From contig JAACMV010000027.1 of NCBI GenBank assembly GCA_010909725.1, positions 744,001 to 808,000 on the forward strand: 64,000 nt of DNA, read 5' to 3'. A program made the translations under genes and the position numbers. The stretch is from Picochlorum sp. 'celeri'. Lineage: Eukaryota; Chlorophyta; Trebouxiophyceae. Below are positions 19,765-28,868 of this stretch, piece by piece (position 1 is the stretch's first letter; each line of letters opens with the position of its first letter). The notes below the pieces were generated by a model. It searched no databases. It had not been told where the DNA came from and saw nothing but the letters and a program-made list of their open reading frames with translations.

Positions 19765-20130
19765 ATGGCGAAAGGACTTCGGAGTAAAATACGCAAACAT
19801 TTTAGAACTATAAAAAGAGCGACTGTATCTTCTAATCCGACCTATCAGGAAAACGAGAGAGCGAAGCAGGATGCTTTAGAGGAAATTGCACGAGCGCCAA
19901 GGCCAGAGCGACCAGATAATGCAATGACGGGGGATGAGCAGATGGAGCTGGTTGGTGATGGGGAAGATATGGGAATGCCAGAGTTGACGTCGAAGAATCC
20001 GGCAAAAGTGGCGAGAAAATTGAGAGAAAGAAGACTGGCAAAGTTAAAGGGACAGAATAAGGGCAAGGCCAAGAAGAGCAATGCATTAGCTGGGGCAAAT
20101 CAATTTCATAAGAAGAAAAAGAAGCGATAA
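19765..20130 (+). CDS. Small basic protein of the DUF2423/LLPH type
   Basis: A 121-residue protein starting MAKGLRSKIRKHFRTIKR, which matches the MAKSLRSKxKRKxRxxKR opening of the LLPH/DUF2423 family of small nucleolar proteins. The middle is acidic (DEQMELVGDGEDMG). The C terminus is strongly basic (KVARKLRERRLAKLKGQNKG and a terminal run of six Lys plus Arg). A nucleolar, ribosome-biogenesis role is inferred from the family. Its TAA (20128-20130) touches the stop codon of the opposite-strand IF-3 gene with no spacer. A TGTAA lies inside the IF-3 ORF at about 20226. Confidence 0.8.
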   Translation: MAKGLRSKIRKHFRTIKRATVSSNPTYQENERAKQDALEEIARAPRPERPDNAMTGDEQMELVGDGEDMGMPELTSKNPAKVARKLRERRLAKLKGQNKGKAKKSNALAGANQFHKKKKKR

Positions 20131-20835
20131 TTATGTATTTGGTATTGGTTCGAGTTGAACGGCCCATCGATTCATTTGTGCTTTTTGAACATGTTTTGGA
20201 TCCTTCACCCGTCCTACGCTGCTCAGTGATTGTAAAATGTCGTCGAGAACTTTTTTCGCTGGTTCAATCTCCCTTCCTCCTTTAAATGTAACAGAAACTT
20301 TGAGCAACTGATTGTCCTGAAGAATCTTTCGTGCTGATGACAATTTCACATCGAGGTCATGTGGTGCAATGTGGCATCCAATCCGAATCTCTTTCGGGGA
20401 TGCAAGCTTTTTATTTTCCCTCGCTGCTCGTTCCTGCGCTTTTTGTTTCTGTCTCATAGTAAATACCAGCTTTTCCCACGATGTGATGCGTGCTACGGGT
20501 GGGTCTGACTGGTGTGATGCTAGAACCAGATCCAGCCCACGCTGGCTTGCTTCCTTCTTTGCCTCTTCCAACGGCAATATCTTTGTCCCTAGTGGATCAC
20601 CTTCTGGGAAAACAACGCGCAACTCTCTCGCTGTAATCTGATCATTCTTCAAGGGCAAGGCTTTCTGATTCTTCATCCCTTGCTGATTCCTCTTGTGCCT
20701 GGCAGGCACAGTGGCAAATAAACGGACCCTACTCATTGTACTCTCGTACATACCGCCTGCCTCTAGTATGGAGCATTCTCCTAGTTTCACAGCATGGCTC
20801 AGCACATGCTTCAATGCCTTGTGAAGTGAGCTCAT
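20131..20835 (-). CDS. infC: Organellar translation initiation factor IF-3
   Basis: The frame encodes 234 residues. The N domain is LKNDQITARELRVVFPEGD...LPLEEAKKEASQRGLDLVL. A linker with KQKAQERAARENKK follows, then the C domain KEIRIGCHIAPHDLDVKLSSARKIL...KVSVTFKGGREI. IF-3 keeps the small organelle subunit free of the large one and checks start-codon pairing. The first ~50 residues (VRLFATVPARHKRN) look like a targeting peptide; mitochondrion or plastid cannot be separated. The first ATG (20833-20835) overlaps the TGA of the upstream COX23-like gene as ATGA. Later in-frame Met codons at 20751 and 20736 are alternatives. Confidence 0.9.
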   Translation of the reverse strand: MSSLHKALKHVLSHAVKLGECSILEAGGMYESTMSRVRLFATVPARHKRNQQGMKNQKALPLKNDQITARELRVVFPEGDPLGTKILPLEEAKKEASQRGLDLVLASHQSDPPVARITSWEKLVFTMRQKQKAQERAARENKKLASPKEIRIGCHIAPHDLDVKLSSARKILQDNQLLKVSVTFKGGREIEPAKKVLDDILQSLSSVGRVKDPKHVQKAQMNRWAVQLEPIPNT

Positions 20836-21346
20836 CCTGACGTTGCTGTAGATTCCTTCTCAGCAGCTGATTTCAATCGTCTGCGTTCTGCCCTGGTTTG
20901 TACCTATACCACACAAAAGAAGAGATTCAATGCATTGCATAGTCATAACATTCTATATGGCGTGTGTGCATACCTCTTTCTTCTTACACTCTTTGTACCT
21001 ATCAAACTCATCAGCACATTGGCTTTTATCGTACTTGTTCCTATCCAAGCCTGTATATAAAAGAATAAATAAATCAAATTCTTGTCAGATATAGAGCGCC
21101 TGAAAGCAATAGCCCAGTGTTTCTAGTGTTCAAGAAAGCTCATGGATTGAATTAATAATAATGGATTGAACAGTGAGTCCATCCTTCTGTCGATTGGCTG
21201 AAACCCATATCGATTCAACATGGTGGTCATTAAGAAAAGGATACTACGATGAAGTATGTCGACGTACATGCAAGCGATGCTTTGTATTCTGCAGAACATT
21301 CGCTTTCTGAAAACACCTGATGGCCTCCCACGGCTTGTTTCGACAT
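20832..21346 (-). CDS. COX23: COX23/CHCHD7-like twin CX9C protein (3 exons)
   Basis: I assembled this short gene from exons 21268-21346, 20974-21050 and 20832-20903, with introns of 217 and 70 nt. The result is 75 residues: MSKQAVGG..., then CSAEYKASLAC (first CX9C, closed across intron 1), LDRNKYDKSQ, CADEFDRYKEC (second CX9C), KKKE and a basic tail. The NYDKSxC...YKECKKKE pattern is that of the COX23/CHCHD7 family, imported by Mia40 into the intermembrane space and needed for cytochrome oxidase assembly. All three phases agree. Its TGA overlaps the first ATG of IF-3 by two bases. No TGTAA lies between the two ORFs. Confidence 0.88.
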
Positions 21347-21409
21347 CAAATATGTATTATTATTATTGTTACATTACAATAGTACAATTTGTAATGTGAT
21401 CTACTGGGA

Positions 21410-24400
21410 TTAATAGTCTTCTAAATCTCCAAGCAAATCTCCGAGTGGGTTGCTGTTGGGCAATGCATCATCTGTCCTGGATCTTTTCAAGAGACGTCTG
21501 CCGAATGCCTTCACCGGGGATTCCGTGTTCGCATTGGCATTCTCACCTTGTTTGTCTTCCTCTTCCTCGTCAGACTCTTCTTCTTGGGCAGGTTTGCTAG
21601 GTGGATCTGGAGATGAGTGACGGTGCTTGCTTCGAAGGAGTTCCAAAGCCTTCTTTCTGGCTTCAGCGCGTTCCTTTTCCTCGTCAATGTCGTCAGTATG
21701 AGGTGATTTGCGCTTGATGGATGGCTCTTGCGCAGGAGATTGTGATGGGTCATGTGCTGGAGATGATGGGGCCGAGGTGTCAAGCTCTTTTTCCTGTCTG
21801 TTGGAGTCATCTTCCTTGCCACTGTCATCATCAGCATCTGATGGTCTGCTGGGTTTGGTTGGAGATATCTCTGCGAGCATTGTATCAAATGCTTTTTCTG
21901 CGTCCACCACAGCCTCTTCAGATTCGGACGCAGATGATTCTTCGTCATCATCGTCATCGTCATCGTCATCATCACTGTTATTGTTGTTGTGAGTCTTTTT
22001 GGCAGATGATTCAATCAAGCCAAGTTTTCTCATATGATTTTTGACTTGTCTCACGGTAAAACCTCCACCCAAGTGCTCCTGTATCGTTTGGAATCTATAC
22101 TTTGGTCCCTGATGAGCGTATCGCTCTGCAAGAATATGCAACATCTTCTGCTGTCGCTCTGTGAGTTTTCCCTTCTCCAGCCCCAGCTCTTTGAGCTTCT
22201 TTGATACGTGTGCTTTTTTGAACGCTCCTCCAAATTCAAACACAAGATGTGAGAGGCAATCCTTGCGACCATTGCAGTTCTCAAAGGCATCGATAAGCAT
22301 CTGTGTCTGCTCGTCTGTAAAGTGCCCAGGTGCCTGTCGTGGTTTGAAGCTTGCAAAGCCAAGTTGTCCTTGGCCTAGATCTGAATGACGAATCTCCAAA
22401 TGCCTCTTCCAGTTATACTCTTGTGATATAGATTCTGCAACAGTCGAATTTTTCCAAAATAGAATCTCGACGAAAGCGAGGGATGCACATTCCTCCTTCA
22501 TTTTCATTTCCACCGTTGCTTCATGGACTACAGATTTCTCTCGATGAATATCCTCGCGTATCTTATCGAGTTTCTCGTCTAATCCTTCTTCTCCCGCACC
22601 GATGATTTTGAGATCCTCTAATTCCTGTTCCAATTCTGTGACTCGAGAGTTGGATTGATCAATCTTTGTTTGAAACTCTGAGAGGTCTGGACAGAGGGTT
22701 TTGAACAATGTTCTCATGACGGAGGCACAGAGCTTGAACAGCCTTCTATATTTCGGATTCTTTTGCACATGTGGATCGGCCATGACTGCATGGAATGTGC
22801 GAATCACACTCAGCTGCCACAGCATGCAGTGCAATCCCATGCCTCTGGGAGCAGGGGCAGCAATCCTCTCTAAAAAGCTCACTATAGCTGTGTTTGTGAG
22901 GTCCGAATTCTTTCTATACCCTTGAAGAAGCCATGTGTAGAAATTAATAATCATAGGATGGGCACATGTACTACGAAGACGCCGGGGTGCATCAAAGACC
23001 TGCTCCTTGACAATGACTCTGCCATCATCTTCAATATCCTCGTCTTCATCTTCTTCTTCCCCAGCCTCCTCCGTATCTTTTTCTTGATGCTCTTGTTCTT
23101 TCTCTTTTCCTCCTTCTTGTTCTTCACCCTCCTTGTGGGGAACCCCTTCTTCTTGGGGAGAAGATGCATCATGTTCTGGCTGTGAAGAGGGTGCTTCCTC
23201 TGAGGCCTTCTTCTTATTCTTCCTTCTCTTGTGCTTCTTCATCGTCTTTGACACTTGGAACGAACCATGGTTTGCAAGACGGTCCAAGGTTGCCAACACA
23301 ACATGAAGAATTTCTGCCAAATGAACAGCGTGATATCGGGGGTGAATATGGTACTTGTAATCCCGAATCAACTGCGTAATGACCTGCAGCATCCCTGTGC
23401 GATCATCATTGTGGAACAATTTACGCTGCAGTCTATCAGCAGCCTGCCTATCTGCCTCATTTCCTGCAATCCTCGCCAAATCCAATGTCATGAGCATTTC
23501 TCGCAGCAAAGGACCCAATGAATATAACAGAATGTACCGCCTATATGGTTTCTCTTTATCTTTTGCATATTGAACTTCTCTTTCAACCGACAACAAGAAA
23601 AGGACTTGGATCGTGTGGAATGCATCCCATCCCATGGTGGCATTGATGCATGCAAATGGAGAATGCTCGCCATCCTTGTCCGTGCTTGCATCATCTCTCA
23701 GGGACTCATCATCCCTGAGATTATTATTGGCCTGCTTCTCAAGCTTCTCCTTCAATTTACGCTCTTCACCTAATCTGATATACTTTGTACAAAACGCCAC
23801 AAATCGTACAAACCTCTCAAACTCGTCCTCCTCCATCCTACTCACATCAAGACCAGGACGCGCTTCTTTGAATACTTGACCAACAAGAGGGGTATACGCA
23901 TCATGCAAAAACTTGTCAAGGATATCCTTCAACCAGATTCGAAGCTCAATCTCCTTTGCCGTGAGTTGGACATCATTACCTTCCATCGTCTTCTCAGACA
24001 CAAACTGGTCATTAGATGAAGCCAACTTATCCTTCAAATGAGACTTTGCTTGCTTTTTATTGGGCGCCTCTGGCATCGGTGGCAGCTCCTTCACAGTAGG
24101 AGAATGCCTCACCAGCACACTCGACCCATGATCCTTGTGTCTTCTCATAAAAACAGCTCCAGCAAATTGTTGCCGAGACGGCCCAAACCGCGTTACAGTT
24201 CTCCCTGGACCCGTCGATGGAAGCCGTGGACCACTCTGGTATGCCTTCTTCTTATTCCTCTCTCTTTCAGCATCCGTCAAGGATGGTTGCACTGTGCTCT
24301 CTATCGAGGGAATATGACGCAGCTGTTCTGGCGACACAAACATGAAAATATCCAAGTATATCTCCAAAAGCACAGAAGACTGAGATTTAAACGGCCTCTG

Positions 24401-25155
24401 CATCCCAACACACACACACATGGTACATGATCATCCTACACAACAAGGCACAACACCAACCCACCTCACGAGCACGCTGCGCAATAATACATAACAAGTC
24501 CAACACTTCTGCCTCTTGAAATTTCGACAGCAATCCCGAATGAATCCTCCTCGCATTCTCACGCTCACGAAACAATGCACCCGGTGGAGGAGCCGTCGCT
24601 GCCAGCAAATTTCTCAAAAATATAATCACAAGCTCCACCAACGACACATCTCGATCATTCATTTTTGGATGACGAGACAAGGGCTCCGCCAACAATGTCA
24701 CAATCACTTCGATCGCATGATCCGACAAGAAAGCGTCACACACAAGCTGCATCATGCGACACTGCTGGGCTACAAGTGATGGAGCAATCTCCGCCGCTGG
24801 CATGGTCAAATGAGTACACACTTTCACTACACAAAATAAGAATAGTATGAGCCCACATTCCTATACAATATACTTCACTATCACAGCACGCACATGTATT
24901 ATACACAACATCATAGTCTTCTGGATATGTCACCAACAACGGAACCAGGTCCGTCTTTGCAAAATTGTACTTGCTCACAGCAAAAAACGCAGGCCTCTCA
25001 ACCTGGTCATCAAATCTAAAAAATCCTTGCAAATCCTTCAAACATGCGACGCAATCGTCATCTTTGCAATACTTTCGACTCCCATTGTCCAATTCAACCC
25101 AGTGTCCGAGTCCACCAGATGCAATAGACGCCAACAAAGCCGAATCAAATTCCAT
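21410..25155 (-). CDS. TIMELESS: Timeless, replication-fork protection protein (3 exons)
   Basis: Exons 24894-25155, 24465-24826 and 21410-24397 join over two 67-nt introns to 1203 residues, close to animal Timeless. Exon 2 supplies YNTLKVCTHLTMPAAEI after the first junction, and exon 3 gives EIYLDIFMFVSPEQL. The family text continues with FMRRHKDHGSSVLV, FLHDAYTPLVGQVF and a lid of acidic/basic linkers. A C-terminal domain around FENCNGRKDCLSHLVFEFG and a tail with a run of Asp (DDDDDDDDDDEESSASES) follow. With Tipin it couples helicase and polymerase at forks. A (CA)n microsatellite lies in intron 2. Two overlapping TGTAA motifs follow at 21369-21378. Confidence 0.93.
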
Positions 25156-25492
25156 AGTTGAATTGATAAATGCCTAGTATGCTACACAATCGTGCTTGTA
25201 TTGTCCTCCGTTGAACCAACAACAACAACAGGAATTCAAATTTCTAAAGAACCGGCCATGGCCATATTCCACTCCATGGGTCCATTCATTGACTACAACT
25301 ATGTGTACTAATAATACATAAATGGTTATGAATCAGAGAGAAAAACGAGTGACCATGCAACCGAGTATGTCTTTCAAGATCCCAACAGGGCGCCCTGGTT
25401 CGGGCGAATTCCCTTCAAAGGGATGACAGTGCCATCCAACTTGGCAAGTTGATTCATAGGAAATAAAATCCACCACTGCTATATTGATTGCC
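25156..25492. promoter_or_regulatory. Divergent promoter, Timeless / ADF-fusion gene
   Basis: A 337-nt spacer between two genes reading outward. It must hold both promoters. I see no ORF and no clear TATA box. Confidence 0.35.
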
Positions 25493-26401
25493 ATGGGTTC
25501 GAATTTGCAATCATTGGTGAATGCGAAGGCAGCTTTGGATCTCGGTCTTCTGACTGAGGATGATTACGCACGAGTGAAAGAGTCTTTCTTAAAGGCTCAG
25601 CAATTACGATCTGCTATTGATGCAGGTCTTATAGAAGAAGGTCAGCAGGTGGAACAGGCTCGAGAGGGCTTTGTGTCGATGGTGCTTGGAGAACGTCAGG
25701 AACAGAGTGTGGCGAGTTCACAGACGATTGGGAAGGAAAGGGGAGGGAAGGCTCCTCCTCCTACGGCTCCTCCTATGGCAAAAGATCCTATGCTGGCGTC
25801 AGAGGCATCGTCAAAGCCCAAGGCGGCACCTCGTTCGATGCCGGCACCTCCTCCCATGCCTCCTCCCATGCAGCAACCGCAGAGTGGGGGCAGTGGTGGT
25901 GGTCGGGCTGCTGTTCCAAAGAATATACCTAGTACTGGTGGTGGGTCTCGGGTTGGTACAGGGGGTGGAAAGTCTATGAGTGGTATCTCTCTTAGTGACG
26001 ATGCGGTGAATATTTTCTACTTGGTACGGTCCAAATCAAAGTACAGATGGGTGCTGTGGAAGATTAATGATGATGCCACAGAGGTTGTGATTGATGCTGT
26101 TGGAGAGCCATCTTCTACGTACAGCGACTTTTTGCATGCTTTGCCGGAACATGATTGTAGATATGCGGTGTATGATTATGAATTCGTAGGGGGAGATGGG
26201 CAAACGCATAGCAAGATTGTGTTCATTAATTGGGCACCAGATACGGCCAAGGTCAAGTCGAAAATGATGTATGCGTCGACAAAGGATTTCTTCAAGTCCA
26301 ATTTGGAAGGCTTGTCGGTCGAGTTTCAGGGATCTGATTTCGATGAGATTAGTGATCAGGAGGTTGGTGCCTCTGTACGGGCTCTCAAAAGGAATTATTG
26401 A
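25493..26401 (+). CDS. ADF/cofilin-domain protein with N-terminal SHOCT-like repeats and Pro-rich linker
   Basis: The 302-residue product differs from ordinary cofilin (~140). Residues 1-65 contain AALDLGLLTEDDYARVKESF and a weaker second copy, SAIDAGLIEEGQQVEQAREG, resembling SHOCT-type short helices. Residues ~85-165 are a low-complexity linker (APPPMPPPMQQPQ, then Gly/Ser). The C-terminal ~135 residues form an ADF-homology domain: SGISLSDDAVNIFYLVRS, RYAVYDYEF, KIVFINWAPDTAKVKSKMMYASTKDFFK. Actin-filament severing or depolymerisation is inferred from KSKMMYASTK, the actin-binding helix of cofilin. The Pro-rich linker could bind profilin or SH3/WW partners. The gene is intronless. The ATG at 25493 is the first in frame. 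Confidence 0.85.
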   Translation: MGSNLQSLVNAKAALDLGLLTEDDYARVKESFLKAQQLRSAIDAGLIEEGQQVEQAREGFVSMVLGERQEQSVASSQTIGKERGGKAPPPTAPPMAKDPMLASEASSKPKAAPRSMPAPPPMPPPMQQPQSGGSGGGRAAVPKNIPSTGGGSRVGTGGGKSMSGISLSDDAVNIFYLVRSKSKYRWVLWKINDDATEVVIDAVGEPSSTYSDFLHALPEHDCRYAVYDYEFVGGDGQTHSKIVFINWAPDTAKVKSKMMYASTKDFFKSNLEGLSVEFQGSDFDEISDQEVGASVRALKRNY

Positions 26402-26760
26402 TTGATTTTTTCATTGCTACGCACAAGTTACATCGTATATATTTTCTTCCCCGAGTCAATCTGTGTAGGCGAAGAAAAAAATAAAACATTCATATAAAGT
26501 GGTAGTTGTGGTACAACATGTGCAACTTGACTTCTCTCTCCGAGTATATCTTGTCTTCTTCTGCCTTGGCATGTGGAAGCGAGGACAATGAATACTATTT
26601 TTTTTCTTTTTTCTCTTTTTGGAATACCTGTACTTTTTGGGTTACCACGCAAAATCTTTTTGGGAACCACTGTGTTGTGCTAATAAATGGGAGGTAAAAC
26701 ACCATTCTATTTGTTTTCTGTCGTGGGATAAAAAAAACTGTGCTTATGCTACTGCATGGA
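26402..26760. other. Convergent 3' region, ADF-fusion and SERBP1-like genes
   Basis: 359 nt of T- and A-rich sequence between two converging stops. No gene and no TGTAA on the plus strand. A TTACA at about 26425 is far from the minus-strand stop. Confidence 0.3.
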
Positions 26761-28029
26761 TTACCCGAGAGATGGGAATGCTTGTGTGTCCTCTACGTTG
26801 ATGGAACGTCCTCCACGTCCTCCACGGCCACCTTCGCGGCGTCCTCCCTCACGGCGCCCTCCGTCACGGCGTCCTCCACCGCGCCCTCCACCACGGTTTC
26901 CACCGCGGTTTCCACCACGTCCACGTCCACTTGGACCGCGTCTTTCCTCTTCGGATTGGACGCGGAAGCCGACGTCCAAAATCTGAGAGACTTCCTTGCG
27001 CTCCTTCTCACGTCCAGCCTTGTTGGCTCCAATCACCTTGGCATGCTTGTTCAATGAAAGATCGATATCGTCTTCCACCTTTGCAAAGGTCTTCATTCCA
27101 GCGAATTGAGATTCGTCAACCTTGAATGCAGCTTCTTTGGCGGCATTCAATGCAGCCTTCTTCTCAGCCATGAGAGCTTCATACTCCTCCAGAGTCATCT
27201 GCTTCTCTTCCTCAGCCTCTTCCTCGGCAGCAGCCTCAGCAGATTCATCTTCAATCACCAACTTATCGTTGAGATCCTTGATTTCATCTCCCTCAGCTCC
27301 CCAGTTTCCTTTACCTCCTCCGTGGCGCTTCTCAGTCTCGTGACCACGACCAGAAGCATCATGGCGGTCGTACTCCCTCTTTCCACGGCCTCCAGCTCCG
27401 CCCTTGGCATGGTGGCGCTTTCCAGAGTGCTTGTCATTGCGACGAGCTCCAGCTCCGAGATCGGCATTGGATGAACGTGTGTCCACTCCGTTGGCACGTG
27501 GTCCGGAAGCTCCTGCCTTCTTTGCTCCGGCATTGTTGGCTGCAGTAACACAAGAGATAGAACAATGAGCTCAACCTTGAATGACATCCTATCATGATGA
27601 TTCTCTGTGTCAAAGACACAGACCCAACCGACATGTATGGAGCAGTGTGTATCACCAACTGCGCAGTCGTCCGACCGGCCTCCTCACCCTTTCCAGCCGC
27701 ACTGGGCCTTCGACCCATTGGTCCCCCAAGTCACACGTGTATCCATTAAATGCATTCAGTATATTGATGATACCATTAAAACCCCTCCGCATCCCCAATC
27801 CTTTCCCTCCGCAGCCACCATGCGCTGCGGTGTTCCACCGTTTCCGCACACCACCAGCCAAATACCACCCATCCCTGTCGGACCCCACATTCCGCTATAT
27901 CAATGTAATCGTACCATCGCTCTTCACCACCTCCTTGGTGGCAACTGGGATCTTTGCCGCCAATTCTCCGGCATCCATAGTCCCCTCATCATCGAGCAAG
28001 GCAAACACATTGGCACCGGCAGCGCTCAT
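26761..28029 (-). CDS. SERBP1/HABP4/Stm1-like RNA-binding ribosome-preservation factor (2 exons)
   Basis: Exons 27915-28029 and 26761-27539 join over a 375-nt intron (donor GTACGA, acceptor CTGCAG) to 297 residues. Exon 1 gives ANVFALLDDEG, the conserved N-terminal box of this family. Exon 2 holds a basic Gly-rich region (KREYDRHDASGRGHETEKR), then MTLEEYEALMAEKK, the family core, and a C-terminal RGG tail (GRGRGGNRGGNRGGGRGGGR) ending in SINVEDTQAFPSLG. Family members bind mRNA and clamp idle 80S ribosomes. Arg methylation of the RGG tail is likely. The intron is the longest in the window. The exon 1 donor was fixed by phase. Confidence 0.88.
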
Positions 28030-28868
28030 CGTTGCCTAATTCTGTTCCTTAGGCACACTGTTAGATTAACCAGATATGATATGCCGTTATTATTAACGTT
28101 TTGAAGTGTTGTGCGATGTGCATTGCTGCGGTCCATCTAGAGAAACTTGTCACAGCAGCATGTACAGATGACGACGGTCAACAAGACACTTGGACCGAGG
28201 AGTATAGTCTACCTATTTACGCTACGACAAGGCAAGCAATCGAGACTATACTCGTGTGTTCTCCTGCAGGAAAGGGTACTTTCGATGTACTATGTCATTA
28301 TAAATTTCTGTGATAGTCTATACGAGTGTGTAATTGATCGAAACGAGCCCACGTTGTCTGCTGGCTAGACATGGCAAGCACTGCTGTATGATGTCGACTC
28401 GGTGCGTCTGAATGGTTTTCGGTATGATTTAATAGGGATTAAATATCAGTGACATGTACTCTTGTGCGGATTTGGCATGCATACGGGAGACCTCGGGGCG
28501 GGGGAACCAAGACAGCGTGGCCTCGTCACGCGCTTCTCTCGTCGCATAGGGATATAAATGATGGTTTTTGAAAGAGAAATTACAGAAATAAAAAACCCAT
28601 CTTTCATTTGCACGAGTTTCTCGAGCACGTGTTGGAAGTCGAGGTCGGTCTGTGCCCTTGCGTGGGACGGCGACCGGTGTCAATGGGTTGTTTGTTGCGC
28701 TCTGGTGATTGAGTGGTCTTTTTTGATACTTGTAGGAGGCATCTCTGGTACCGATTGAAAGATACGATATATTCTAGCCGTGCTGTGTTGGATTTGATAC
28801 AAGAAAAGAGTTTATATTGTGACACGTCAAAGACAGGCTGCCCTCGTGTTCTGAATCAAAGCTTCACC
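28030..28868. promoter_or_regulatory. Divergent upstream region, SERBP1-like / deoxynucleoside kinase
   Basis: An 839-nt spacer, the largest between host genes besides the transposon flank. GAGTATAGTCT (28200-28210) is mirrored by AGACTATACTC (28243-28253). No supported gene was found; the short ORFs here lack recognisable content. Confidence 0.35.

Noticed and set aside
26756..27057. Plus-strand Arg/Pro-rich and Ser/Thr-rich ORFs opposite the SERBP1-like tail
   Set aside because: They are reverse readings of the RGG repeat. The minus strand has the family core and correct splicing.
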